Of a DNA stretch of 64,000 bases, positions 50,993-59,821 are shown in pieces. Each line of letters begins with the position of its first letter. Position 1 is the stretch's first letter. The position numbers and the translations under genes were made by a program. Source of the DNA: Flavobacterium sp. HJJ (GTDB lineage: Bacteria; Bacteroidota; Bacteroidia; Flavobacteriales; Flavobacteriaceae); NCBI RefSeq assembly GCF_015351475.1, contig NZ_JADKPR010000001.1, positions 186,001 through 250,000 of the forward strand. Reading direction: 5' to 3'. The notes under the pieces were generated by a model, which saw only the letters and a list, made by a program, of their open reading frames with translations, made no database searches and was not told the origin of the DNA.

Positions 50993-51365
50993 TTTGGGAT
51001 TTTAGCGAATTTAACTGCTTTCTGTTCGGCATTTGCCATTTACAAATACCGCGAATGTGCTAATGTAGTGTAATTCGGGAAAATTTAAAAGAGGAAACCC
51101 GCAAAGTTATCAAGAATAATATTGACAGAGGCTTCAGATTTTAGATTGCAGATTTTAGAAGGCTGATATTTAGATTTAAACTCTAATTAATTGTTTTTGG
51201 GAGCAGAAAAATACAACATTTTCAAGAAGCATTGGTTCCGCTTTTCGTTTCACAGGAGCAATAGTGAACTGACGAAGTAATCGAAAATAAAAGGAAAATT
51301 AGGCCTTTTGTATTCAAAACAGCAACAATCAATTTTAAATCATGATTCATATTATCATTAAAACG
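50993..51365. other. 373-base spacer upstream of parE
   Basis: No gene. It contains AGATTTTAGATTGCAGATTTTAG word repeats (51137-51160) and repeat copy C (51200-51250 and following). No TAnnTTTG box is seen on the minus strand close to parE. Confidence 0.6.
51200..51290 (+). repeat. interspersed repeat, diverged copy C
   Basis: GGAGCAGAAAAAT (51200-51212) is identical to copy A; TTGGTTCCGCTTTTCGTTT (51232-51250) matches copy B TTGGTCCTGCTCTCCGTTT at 15 of 19 bases. The CTTCGATCAGGG block is not conserved. Confidence 0.5.
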
Positions 51366-52343
51366 CTATTGCTTTCTCTTAGGCATTATCTTAAAAACAG
51401 CAATTGCAGAACCTGACGCATAAATTGTTACAAACCTACCTTCTCTCTTATTATAATTCACATCAAATTGTTCAATATCATTTTCAACATTCACTGGATT
51501 TATTTTCATTAAAGTATCTGATTTCATACGATAACCTATCTCCTGATTTTTTGAACGATTTTTGATTTTAAAACTTATTCTTTGATTTCCCTCAACCTCT
51601 ATAACTCCTAATTTTGGTTCTAAAATCACTACCTCTTTATAAAAATATTCCTCATAGAAAAGAGGTGATTGCAAAAAATAAGTTCCATCAATCGCTTTAT
51701 TATCCCAAACTTTTGATATCGGTAAATGTTTGGTAAAAAATATTTCAGGACTCGCATCAAAATAAATTGGATTAAACTTTTTAACCCATAAATTATTTTC
51801 ATTTACTATTGACCCAGCTCCCCAGGTAGCATCAACCAATCTCCATTTTCCGTCTATTAATACTGAGTTCCATGCATGATTTTGTTCGACACGCTTTCTG
51901 CCAATGTCATTAAATTTTGTTTTTGAATCTCCTTCAATAATTAATGCATGCAATCCAACTAATGTTGCTAAATGAGAATACAACAATGAATACCCACTGC
52001 AAACTCCCTTATGCTTCCTAAAAACAGTATTAATTTCATCATTTTTAATTTCATGAAGTTTTAAATCTTTTTCCTGTTCATTATTAAAAGAAAAGGTTTT
52101 AGACGCCTTTGGATTTAAATAAGCATTCATATCATAAGAAATATTCAATGCCATCCATGTAAAAACTGCTCTAGCCTTATCACTTTCAGTTGTAAAATCT
52201 AATTTAATTTTATTTGCTAAATCCAAAGGAGCACGAAAGGATTCCGGATAACTCCGTACAATATCATCTACTCTTTGATAATTTTGGGAATAACTTGTAC
52301 TAAAAAAAAGAAGGATAATTAACAGTTGAAATCTATTTTTCAT
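51366..52343 (-). CDS. secreted transglutaminase-like (cysteine protease fold) protein
   Basis: A 325-aa exported protein (signal peptide MKNRFQLLIILLFFSTSYSQ). The transglutaminase-like core has its triad in order: C115 in KGVCSGYSLLYSHL, H156 in QNHAWNSVLIDGKW and D171 in RLVDATWGAGS. Bacterial members of this kind act as peptidases or have unknown roles in the envelope; the C-terminal about 100 residues form a beta-sandwich-like extension (IEVEGNQRISFKIKNRS). The flavin reductase gene lies just upstream with 3 bases between, so both are in one transcript. Substrate unknown. Confidence 0.85.
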   Translation of the reverse strand: MKNRFQLLIILLFFSTSYSQNYQRVDDIVRSYPESFRAPLDLANKIKLDFTTESDKARAVFTWMALNISYDMNAYLNPKASKTFSFNNEQEKDLKLHEIKNDEINTVFRKHKGVCSGYSLLYSHLATLVGLHALIIEGDSKTKFNDIGRKRVEQNHAWNSVLIDGKWRLVDATWGAGSIVNENNLWVKKFNPIYFDASPEIFFTKHLPISKVWDNKAIDGTYFLQSPLFYEEYFYKEVVILEPKLGVIEVEGNQRISFKIKNRSKNQEIGYRMKSDTLMKINPVNVENDIEQFDVNYNKREGRFVTIYASGSAIAVFKIMPKRKQ

Positions 52344-52346
52344 TAT

Positions 52347-52868
52347 TTAAAAATTCTTTATAATCTCTTTTAATTGATTGTCTAATTCGGAGTTTGAAAT
52401 AACATTTCTTTCAGTATCAAAATTATCATTGAAACTTGGCAGTAAGAAAACTGCTTTTATATCGGCGTTGAAGCGTGGAAAGTTGTTTTTGGCAATTTCC
52501 AAAACGCTTGCCCCGCCTCTTGCTCCAGGCGAAGTAGCCATTAATAACATTGGTTTTTCCTGAAATATTTTTCCGTTTATCCTCGAACACCAATCGATTG
52601 TGTTTTTGAAAGCAGCACTATAATTACCATTATTTTCGGCAAGGGAAACTACCAAAAGATCAGCAGAGGCTATTTTTTCTAAAAACGCTTGCGCTAAAGA
52701 ATGCTGTCCAATCACAGCTTCTTTATCTACACTGAATAATGGCATTTCATAATCGTTTAAATCCAAAACTTCTACTTGAGCATTTTCGAATAAACTGGAT
52801 GCATAAGTAACTAATTTTTTATTGATTGATTTTTTGCTTGGGCTTCCGGCAAAGGCGATGATTTTCAT
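52347..52868 (-). CDS. NADPH-dependent FMN reductase family protein
   Basis: A 173-aa flavodoxin-like flavoprotein. IIAFAGSPSKKSINKKL is the phosphate loop for FMN, LLVVSLAENNGNYSAAFKNTIDW the conserved P(E)YNgs-type loop (here AENNGNYS), and LLMATSPGARGG the third flavin-contacting loop. Such enzymes reduce quinones, chromate or azo compounds in vitro; the physiological partner is unknown. Cytoplasmic. It precedes the transglutaminase gene by 3 bases and follows a lipoprotein gene after about 20 bases, all on the minus strand. Confidence 0.85.
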   Translation of the reverse strand: MKIIAFAGSPSKKSINKKLVTYASSLFENAQVEVLDLNDYEMPLFSVDKEAVIGQHSLAQAFLEKIASADLLVVSLAENNGNYSAAFKNTIDWCSRINGKIFQEKPMLLMATSPGARGGASVLEIAKNNFPRFNADIKAVFLLPSFNDNFDTERNVISNSELDNQLKEIIKNF

Positions 52869-52888
52869 AGCGTTATATTTTATATAAA

Positions 52889-53560
52889 TTAATTATTTTT
52901 CACTTTTTTATATTCTCTGATTTTTCCAAAGTTTTTTAAATTTAAAATTCGCTTAAATTCGTTTCTTGAAGGCTTTAGAATAAATAAAGTAGAGTCAATC
53001 ATAGTTGATTTTATTTTTGTTAGTGAATCCATTCTTTTAAAATCTTCTTCAGAATAAATGTATTTTATTTTAAGGATATTCTTTTCTACATTGATGGTTT
53101 TTATTTTCCAATAAATCGAATCTTTGTAATTAAGCACCAACTCTCCATCGATTCGTTTTGCTTTTTGAGTATCCGAAAAAATAAAAAATGTATCAATCTG
53201 TTTATTTGAAAACTCAATAGAATCACCAATATACCTGTAATCATAAACATCATTATTGAGTTTTGAAATATATTGATCACCTTTTAAATCAAAAAAAACT
53301 TTTATAGAATCTAATTCTTTTTTGTGAAATCGGGATTTGTTATAATACTCCTGAAAAATCATTTTGTCAGTAATATTAAAATAAACAGAATCCGAATCCA
53401 TAAAAAGCCCTCTGAATTTATTTGGAATTTTAGACAATTCTGAATCATTTATAGGCTGCGGGTTTTCAAAACGCATAGCAAAACCTTCTTCAGCAGGAGC
53501 ATCTGCTCTTTTACAAGCCACTAAAAACAGAAATCCCAGAAACAAAAAGCATACTTTCAT
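52889..53560 (-). CDS. hypothetical lipoprotein
   Basis: A 223-aa lipoprotein from the ATG at 53560; an upstream in-frame ATG at 53605 would put 15 residues before the signal and is rejected. Signal and lipobox: MKVCFLFLGFLFLVAC (C16). The mature part is charged and beta-rich with repeated SVYFNITDK, SIKVFFDLKGDQYIS and SIYWKIKTINVEKNILKIKY segments, suggesting an immunoglobulin-like or lipocalin-like fold, but no family is recognised. It may be co-transcribed with the FMN reductase and transglutaminase genes. Function unknown. Confidence 0.7.
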   Translation of the reverse strand: MKVCFLFLGFLFLVACKRADAPAEEGFAMRFENPQPINDSELSKIPNKFRGLFMDSDSVYFNITDKMIFQEYYNKSRFHKKELDSIKVFFDLKGDQYISKLNNDVYDYRYIGDSIEFSNKQIDTFFIFSDTQKAKRIDGELVLNYKDSIYWKIKTINVEKNILKIKYIYSEEDFKRMDSLTKIKSTMIDSTLFILKPSRNEFKRILNLKNFGKIREYKKVKNN

Positions 53561-53621
53561 TTTATAGGCAAATAATTCAAGGTGAAATGTACGTATAAAA
53601 ATCATAAAATCAATTCAAATA

Positions 53622-53814
53622 ATTTTAGATCACGACATTCGCATTTAAAAAAGATAAACACGGATTTCACCAATTAACACTAATTCTTATCAAAATTGAA
53701 ATCAAATTTTACAGTTTCGAATATTTTGTGTAATTAAACAGCAATCTTAATTCGTGCAAATTAGTGTAATTCGTGTCAGAAACTTTTATAAGCGAATGCC
53801 GTGATTTTAGATCA
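53622..53814. repeat. MITE-like element with flanking 11-base direct repeats
   Basis: CGACATTCGC (53633-53642) and GCGAATGCCG (53792-53801) are terminal inverted repeats (9 of 10). Direct copies of ATTTTAGATCA flank them at 53622-53632 and 53804-53814. The about 170-base interior has no ORF and carries mirrored words (AACACTAATT, AATTAGTGT). Confidence 0.5.
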
Positions 53815-53833
53815 AAAAGGAAATTAAGTCCAT

Positions 53834-53866
53834 AAAAAAACCTACAGGTTTTACTCCTGCAGGTTC
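53834..53866 (-). terminator. terminator of ychF
   Basis: Read on the minus strand: AACCTGCAGG, loop, CCTGTAGGTT, then a run of T. It lies 31 bases past the ychF stop. Confidence 0.8.
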
Positions 53867-53896
53867 TCTATTCTCTATGTTCTATTCTCTAAAAAA

Positions 53897-54991
53897 CTAC
53901 ACGTTAAATCTAAAGTGCATTACATCACCATCTTTCACAATATATTCTTTTCCTTCAACTTTGAATTTACCGGCTTCTTTAGCTTTAGCTTCAGAACCAT
54001 ATTGAACGTAATCATCGTATGAAATCACTTCGGCGCGGATAAATCCTTTTTCAAAATCAGTATGGATAACTCCAGCAGCCTGTGGTGCTGTAGCTCCAAT
54101 ATTAATAGTCCAGGCACGAACTTCTTTTACACCAGCAGTGAAATACGTCTGCTGTTTCAATAACTTGTATGCTGCACGGATTAAAACCGATGCACCTGGC
54201 TCAGTCAATCCCATATCTTCCAAGAAAACCTGACGCTCTTCATAGCTTTCCAATTCAGTAATATCAGCCTCTGCTCCTACTGAGAGGATAATTACTTCAG
54301 CTTCTTCATCTTTCACTAATTCGCGAACTTGATCTACATACTTGTTACCTGAAACTGCCGAATTTTCATCAACATTACAAACATACAATACGGGTTTTGC
54401 AGTAATCAGCTGAAAACTCTCCAGCAAAACCTCTTCCTCATTACTTTGAGGAGTAATAACCCTCGCTGATTTTGCCTGCAATAAAGCTTCTCTGATTCTA
54501 TCCAAAAGCGCTTTTTCAGTCTGGGCTTCTTTGTTTCCGGTTTTAGCTGCGCGGTTTACTTTTTCTAAACGTTTTTCAACAGTTTCCAAGTCTTTCAGCT
54601 GTAATTCAATATCAATTGTTTCTTTGTCGCGGATAGGGTTTACATTTCCGTCAACGTGAACAATATTATCATTATCAAAACAGCGCAAAACGTGAATAAT
54701 AGCGTTACATTCTCTAATGTTTCCAAGAAATTGATTTCCTAAACCTTCTCCCTTACTTGCTCCTTTTACTAAACCTGCAATATCTACGATATCTACAGTT
54801 GCCATCTGAACGCGTTCTGGTTTTACTAATTCTTCCAATTTATTAATTCTTGGATCTGGAACGTTTACAACTCCAATATTTGGTTCGATAGTACAAAACG
54901 GAAAGTTTGCACTCTGCGCTTTTGCATTGGATAAACAATTGAACAATGTTGATTTTCCAACATTTGGTAACCCTACAATTCCTGCTTTCAT
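53897..54991 (-). CDS. ychF: redox-regulated/ribosome-associated ATPase YchF (Obg family)
   Basis: A 364-aa P-loop ATPase of the Obg family that binds the ribosome and prefers ATP to GTP. G1 GLPNVGKST (residues 7-15), TVDIVDIAGLVKGASKGEGLGNQ is split by the family between G3 (DIAG) and the switch, NVDE replaces NKxD (the mark of altered nucleotide preference), and the C-terminal TGS domain ends GDVMHFRFNV. Start: a longer frame from 55060 exists, but a minus-strand promoter box overlaps that start codon (55058-55065), so transcription begins after it and the conserved MKAGIVGLPN at 54991 is the start. Cytoplasmic, single gene. Confidence 0.96.
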   Translation of the reverse strand: MKAGIVGLPNVGKSTLFNCLSNAKAQSANFPFCTIEPNIGVVNVPDPRINKLEELVKPERVQMATVDIVDIAGLVKGASKGEGLGNQFLGNIRECNAIIHVLRCFDNDNIVHVDGNVNPIRDKETIDIELQLKDLETVEKRLEKVNRAAKTGNKEAQTEKALLDRIREALLQAKSARVITPQSNEEEVLLESFQLITAKPVLYVCNVDENSAVSGNKYVDQVRELVKDEEAEVIILSVGAEADITELESYEERQVFLEDMGLTEPGASVLIRAAYKLLKQQTYFTAGVKEVRAWTINIGATAPQAAGVIHTDFEKGFIRAEVISYDDYVQYGSEAKAKEAGKFKVEGKEYIVKDGDVMHFRFNV

Positions 54992-55057
54992 GGTATGTCT
55001 GTTTACAAATAACAGCGGACTGCTACTTATTTTTTTGAAATTCTTTTTTAAAGTGTG

Positions 55058-55090
55058 CAAATATAATATTTAAAAATGCTAGTAAAGCAA
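55058..55090 (-). promoter_or_regulatory. promoter of ychF
   Basis: On the minus strand TTG (55090-55088), 22 bases, TATATTTG (55065-55058). Its position excludes the upstream in-frame start codon at 55060. Confidence 0.6.
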
Positions 55091-55213
55091 TTTTTTGAAA
55101 TTAAAAGCTGTCATGTATTTCTTAATATTATTTTTAACATTTTACAGTATTTATGTTAAAAATAACTATATTTATACCAATAAACAACCAATTACCAAAC
55201 AATACAACCAATT

Positions 55214-57850
55214 ATGAAAAAAATTATTCAATTATTCTTTTTGCTAAACATCACATTTATGTTTGCACAAAAGGAAGTATCAGGAGTCGTAAAAGACAAA
55301 ACAGGCAATCCGCTTCCAGGAGTTAACGTTCTTGAAAAAGGAACTAAGAATGGTGTACCTACTGATGTCAATGGTACATATAAACTAAACGTTAGCGAAG
55401 GAGCAACTTTGGTATTTAGCTATATTGGCTACAAAACTATTACTAAACCGGTCACCGGGCCTATAATTGACGTAGATTTATCTGAAGAAAGAGAACAAGA
55501 GCTGAAAGAAGTACAGGTCGTGGGTTCCAGAAACAGTAAAAGAACCGTTGTAAATTCTGCTGTACCCATCGATGTTATAAGCATGAAAGAGATTACTACT
55601 CAAAGCGGAAAGATAGAAGTTAACCAGCTGCTTCAATACGTCGCACCTTCCTTTAACGCTAATAAACAATCTGGATCTGATGGAGCCGATCACGTGGATC
55701 CTGCATCTTTAAGAGGAATGGGGCCGGACCAGACCTTAGTTTTAATCAACGGAAAAAGAAGACATCAATCCTCGCTTGTTACTCTTTACGGTACTCGCGG
55801 CCGAGGAAATACAGGAACCGACCTGAATGCTATTCCAGCATCTGCTATCAAAAGAATTGAAATTTTAAGGGATGGCGCTGCAGCACAATATGGTTCGGAT
55901 GCTATTGCCGGAGTAATCAATATTGTTTTAAATGATAATGTTGACCAACTGAATGGCTCTATTACTTATGGCGCATTTAATACCAATGCAAAAGGTGATT
56001 TTTTACCAGGAACTCCAAATACGAAAGATTTTAGATTAGATGAAAATGGAAATGGCAACACTTATGGCAAAAACAAAACCTTTGATGGCAATGCGGTAAA
56101 ATTAGGTGCAAATTATGGTGTTGCTCTTGGCAAAAATGGTGGTTTTGCTAATTTTACCACAGAGTATTTCAGTAAAGACAAAGTATTACGTCCTGGGTAT
56201 GATTTCCGAAAAGGTTTTGGCGAAGCATCAATGGACAGTTTCAACTTTAGCGGAAATTTATCTGTTCCCGTATCAGACAAAACCAGTGTTTATGCTTTTG
56301 CAGGAAGAAATTACAGAGATACTGATGCCTATGCTTTTACAAGAAACAGCGGTAATGCCAATGTGGTAGAATCTGTTTATCCTGGAGGATATACTCCCAG
56401 AATCACTTCTATAGTCTTAGACAATTCAATAACAACCGGGGTTAGAACAGAAACTGAAAGTGGCTGGAAAATTGATATCAGCAACACATACGGAATAAAT
56501 AAATTCCATTATACAATTAAAGGAACAATGAATCCTTCTTTATTAGAAGCATCACCTTTAGAATTCGATGCAGGCGGACATAGTCTGGCTCAGAATACAA
56601 CCAATTTTGACTTAACAAAAAATTACAGTAAAATTTTAAAGGGACTGAATTTAGCCTTTGGAGCCGAATACAGAACGGAAAATTTTATCATTTTTGCAGG
56701 TCAGGAAGCATCTTATTCAACTTACGACACCGATCGGCAGGTTATTACTAACCCAGCTACCCAATCTCCTCCTGTGGATCCTGTTTCCGGTGAGCCAAGA
56801 CCAGGAAGTTCACAGGGTTTTCCTGGTTACAGCCCTTATAATGCAGTCGATAAAAACCGCAGCAATCTTTCATTATATGCTGATTCCGAATTAGATATTA
56901 CAAACAGTTTCATGCTGAGCGGTGCCGTCCGCTATGAAAATTACAGTGATTTTGGCAGTACTATCAATGGAAAGTTAGCTTCGAGACTTAAAATCACGGA
57001 TCAGATTAATTTAAGAGGATCCATCAGTACTGGTTTTCGAGCTCCTTCATTGGCTCAATCGTATTATGGTCTTCACTTTACTAACATAGATTCAAATGGA
57101 GCAACAGAGATATTGCTTTCACCAAACAACAGTCCTATAACAAAATCTTTTGGAATTCAAAAACTAAAAGAAGAAACTGCTTTAAATGGTTCATTGGGAG
57201 CAACAGGTTCCTTTGGAAATTTCACAGCTACAATAGACGGCTATTACATTAAGATAAAGGACCGAATTGTATTGACAAGTTATTTTGACGCATCGGGTTT
57301 AGGATTAGGAGTCGATCAGACACAATTTTTTGCAAATGCAGCTGATACAAAAACACTTGGGTTGGACGCTGTTCTTGCATGGAAAAAAAGATTTGGCGAC
57401 ACAAACCTTAGTGCTGCCCTTGTAGGCAATATTAATCATATGGAAATTACAAAAGTTAATAACGGGAATCTTGATGCCGAAACTTTTTTCGGCACACGTG
57501 AACAGCACTTTTTATTAGCTTCTGCTCCAAAAAGTAAATTTGGTTTAAATCTTAATTATTCTCGAAATAAATTCGATGCTGGATTAGCTTTTACCCATTT
57601 CAGCGAAGTTATTTTAATTGACTATTCAGGCGAGGAAGATGTGTACAGTCCTAAAACTATAACTGATTTAACAATTGGATACCAAATAACAAAAGAATTA
57701 AAACTGACAGTCGGCAGTAATAACCTCTTCAATGTTTATCCGGATAAACAGGATGAAACTGGTAACACCGAAGCTGGAGGATACTGGGATGCTGTACAAA
57801 TGGGATTCAACGGAGCTTATTACTACACGAGGCTAGGTTTCACTTTCTAA
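55214..57850 (+). CDS. TonB-dependent receptor with carboxypeptidase-like domain
   Basis: An 878-aa outer-membrane receptor. Signal peptide (MKKIIQLFFLLNITFMFAQ), carboxypeptidase-D-like domain (KEVSGVVKDKTGNPLPGVNV, residues 20-100), TonB-box-like LKEVQVVGSRN, plug with SLRGMGPDQTLVLINGKRRH and ILRDGAAAQYGSDAIAGVIN, then a beta-barrel with the family C terminus GAYYYTRLGFTF. The plug words (RGMGPDQTLVLINGKRRH) are those of iron-siderophore/cobalamin-type receptors rather than SusC; no SusD follows. The ligand is unknown. It is a single gene with a terminator immediately downstream. A TATATTTA sequence near 55168 is a near-match to a -7 box. Confidence 0.92.
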   Translation: MKKIIQLFFLLNITFMFAQKEVSGVVKDKTGNPLPGVNVLEKGTKNGVPTDVNGTYKLNVSEGATLVFSYIGYKTITKPVTGPIIDVDLSEEREQELKEVQVVGSRNSKRTVVNSAVPIDVISMKEITTQSGKIEVNQLLQYVAPSFNANKQSGSDGADHVDPASLRGMGPDQTLVLINGKRRHQSSLVTLYGTRGRGNTGTDLNAIPASAIKRIEILRDGAAAQYGSDAIAGVINIVLNDNVDQLNGSITYGAFNTNAKGDFLPGTPNTKDFRLDENGNGNTYGKNKTFDGNAVKLGANYGVALGKNGGFANFTTEYFSKDKVLRPGYDFRKGFGEASMDSFNFSGNLSVPVSDKTSVYAFAGRNYRDTDAYAFTRNSGNANVVESVYPGGYTPRITSIVLDNSITTGVRTETESGWKIDISNTYGINKFHYTIKGTMNPSLLEASPLEFDAGGHSLAQNTTNFDLTKNYSKILKGLNLAFGAEYRTENFIIFAGQEASYSTYDTDRQVITNPATQSPPVDPVSGEPRPGSSQGFPGYSPYNAVDKNRSNLSLYADSELDITNSFMLSGAVRYENYSDFGSTINGKLASRLKITDQINLRGSISTGFRAPSLAQSYYGLHFTNIDSNGATEILLSPNNSPITKSFGIQKLKEETALNGSLGATGSFGNFTATIDGYYIKIKDRIVLTSYFDASGLGLGVDQTQFFANAADTKTLGLDAVLAWKKRFGDTNLSAALVGNINHMEITKVNNGNLDAETFFGTREQHFLLASAPKSKFGLNLNYSRNKFDAGLAFTHFSEVILIDYSGEEDVYSPKTITDLTIGYQITKELKLTVGSNNLFNVYPDKQDETGNTEAGGYWDAVQMGFNGAYYYTRLGFTF

Positions 57851-57864
57851 GACAATAAAAAAAT

Positions 57865-57897
57865 AAAGGGCTGTCGAAAAAACAGTCCTTTGTTTTC
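57865..57897 (+). terminator. terminator of the TonB receptor gene
   Basis: AAAGGGCTGT (57865-57874) and ACAGTCCTTT (57882-57891) pair with one G-T wobble, followed by GTTTTC. Confidence 0.7.
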
Positions 57898-57984
57898 AAA
57901 TTTTAAAATCCTAAAAGTAATTAACAGAAAAACTTATGCTTATGACACTTATGTGATTATGACTCAAAAAAAAGCAAACTTGAT

Positions 57985-59148
57985 TTATTTACTGATTTTA
58001 TTAATTATTTCTAATTCTTTAGCGGTAGGAGTCAAACCTGAGAAATTCCAATATTCTGTCAGAATAGAATTTTTTGCATTAAAGAGTGTTTTGTCTTTAA
58101 AAACCTGACTATCGTTATAAGTAAAATTCTGAATATTAAAATTAGTCGTAACTAAGTTATTCAATATCTCAATGTTTTTTATTTCATTCCCTGTGTTAAC
58201 ACTGTAATTAATCTCCTCATTGGAACTGACTAAATAATAGTTTTCAAAATCTGCTCTGTAATTTGTTTTAAACTTAGACCTGATTATATTTTTAACCCCT
58301 TTTGTGGTGTTTTCCTCAACTGCTGCCAAAGCTTCTGGTGATATAACCGCCGTCACTTCTATTATGAGTTTTCTTTTAACATCATAAACAATTTTAAAAT
58401 CGTCTAACAGCTCTTTAGATTTTTCGTCAGGAATTGGAGTTGCTATTATATTGTTATAGTCTTGATTTAAAGTATTTACTTTTACTATAAAATTGTACTT
58501 TTTTCTTATTTTATCATCTAATAATGGTCTCAAAACAGAAAAAACATAATATTTTTCCATCATGGAATTTAAATTATATCCCAGCAGATCTGAAGAAATA
58601 TCGTCACCTACCAAACCAAAAGACCTGTTTTGCTCTAATAATAAAACTGATTTTACCTTTTTTTGCTCTTTATATAATTGAAAATTAATGAGCCCGTCAT
58701 TAAAATAAGCATAATCTCCATTTAATTTAAAAAACTCTCTGGAATACACTTTCAGTCTTGCAGGCACATTCAGTCTTTTAGTAGAATTATTAACTAAATC
58801 TTTAATGATTTCCTTAGGATCTTTATTAGTTATTACAATATCATCCAGTGTATTGAGTTTACTTTTAAGATAAAAAATATTCTCCGGCTGATTTAATGAA
58901 GCCCACTTTATTGTAATTGGCAGATAAGAGGAATGAGTAACTTTTAAATTTGAACCTCCCTTAATTTCAAACACCACAGTACCTTCAGCGTTAGTCATTA
59001 AAACCTGTTTTGTTTTTAAAACCAAAACAACAGCCTCATCAATTGGCTGATTGGTGTCCAAATCCAATAGTATTATTCTTTTTTCATTAATTTGTGAAAA
59101 AACAGTAAAACTTATTACAAACTGAAGCAAAACAAGTATTCTTCTCAT
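57985..59148 (-). CDS. secreted carboxypeptidase-like regulatory domain protein
   Basis: A 387-aa exported protein with signal peptide (MRRILVLLQFVISFTVFSQ). Residues about 22-95 are a CarboxypepD_reg-like beta-sandwich (RIILLDLDTNQPIDEAVVLV), as found at the N terminus of many Bacteroidota outer-membrane proteins but here without a TonB barrel. The remaining part is a flavobacterial domain of unknown function (LARLKVYSREFFKLNGDYAY-type segments, DVKRKLIIEVTAVISPE) with alternating strands. It is convergent with the TonB receptor gene; a link to it is possible but unsupported. Function unknown. Confidence 0.8.
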   Translation of the reverse strand: MRRILVLLQFVISFTVFSQINEKRIILLDLDTNQPIDEAVVLVLKTKQVLMTNAEGTVVFEIKGGSNLKVTHSSYLPITIKWASLNQPENIFYLKSKLNTLDDIVITNKDPKEIIKDLVNNSTKRLNVPARLKVYSREFFKLNGDYAYFNDGLINFQLYKEQKKVKSVLLLEQNRSFGLVGDDISSDLLGYNLNSMMEKYYVFSVLRPLLDDKIRKKYNFIVKVNTLNQDYNNIIATPIPDEKSKELLDDFKIVYDVKRKLIIEVTAVISPEALAAVEENTTKGVKNIIRSKFKTNYRADFENYYLVSSNEEINYSVNTGNEIKNIEILNNLVTTNFNIQNFTYNDSQVFKDKTLFNAKNSILTEYWNFSGLTPTAKELEIINKISK

Positions 59149-59315
59149 ATTTATTCAATATAAATAACTAATTGCTGAAAGATATTCTAAAAATATAAAA
59201 AATAAATCATAAGCTTAACATTTCCAGAAGAAAAGAAATCAAAAAGTAAGTTTTTTATCTAAAAAAAAATACCTGCGTAAAACACAGGTATATATTTTGT
59301 ATAATCTGACTGCTG

Positions 59316-59666
59316 CTATTCGTTATGCAGAAAAGACTGTCTGTTTAACAAAGTCTCTTCAGATTCAACATGATTATCATCTGGAATACAGCAGTCAACA
59401 GGACAAACAGCAGCACATTGAGGTTCATCATGAAAACCTTTACATTCTGTACATTTTCCTGGAACAATGTAATAGATTTCATCAGATATCGGCGTTTGTG
59501 CCTCATCTGAATCCACTTCGGTACCATCTGGCAAAATTACTTTCCCTCTTAATTTTGTACCATCTTTATATCTCCAGTCATCAGCACCTTCATATATTGC
59601 TGTATTTGGGCACTCTGGTTCACAAGCCCCGCAATTGATGCATTCGTCAGTTATTATAATTGCCAT
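59316..59666 (-). CDS. 4Fe-4S dicluster ferredoxin
   Basis: A 116-aa soluble electron carrier. First cluster C9-x2-C12-x2-C15-x3-C19 in [12 protein letters not shown], completed by the distal motif; second cluster C72-x2-C75-x8-C84-x3-C88 in [18 protein letters not shown]. An insertion between the two motifs (about residues 28-68) is characteristic of the larger, Chromatium/Azotobacter-like ferredoxins, as is the extra CC after the second motif. It is divergent from the acyl-CoA reductase gene, with 155 bases of repeat-like spacer between. Flavobacterial genomes usually keep this ferredoxin next to the acyl-CoA reductase, suggesting electron supply to it, an inference. Confidence 0.93.
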   Translation of the reverse strand: MAIIITDECINCGACEPECPNTAIYEGADDWRYKDGTKLRGKVILPDGTEVDSDEAQTPISDEIYYIVPGKCTECKGFHDEPQCAAVCPVDCCIPDDNHVESEETLLNRQSFLHNE

Positions 59667-59674
59667 CTTCTTTA

Positions 59675-59751
59675 GCTTTATGCTTTAAGCTTTATGCTTT
59701 AAGCTATTTTTTTAATATCTAATTTTTAATCTAAAGCTTATTGCATAAAGC
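59675..59751. repeat. GCTTTATGC word repeats with inverted partner
   Basis: GCTTTATGCTTTAAGC occurs at 59675-59690 and is partly repeated to 59704; the inverse AAAGCTTATTGCATAAAGC lies at 59733-59751. It uses the same vocabulary as the 7812-7875 hairpin. Confidence 0.5.
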
Positions 59752-59775
59752 CTAGTGCCTAATGCTAAAAAAACT

Positions 59776-59783
59776 TATTTTTG
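59776..59783 (+). promoter_or_regulatory. -7 promoter box of the acyl-CoA reductase gene
   Basis: TATTTTTG fits TAnnTTTG, 38 bases before the start codon. The -33 element is not clear. Confidence 0.5.
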
Positions 59784-59821
59784 TGCAAAATTACAATCAA
59801 AACTTTTCATAAACAAACATT

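Noticed and set aside
54992..55060. longer ychF start at 55060
   Set aside because: The minus-strand promoter box 55058-55065 overlaps that codon, and the conserved protein starts at MKAGIVGLPN (54991).
57890..58108. 72-codon plus-strand ORF
   Set aside because: It lies mostly antisense to the 3' end of the 57985-59148 gene and after a terminator; no independent evidence.
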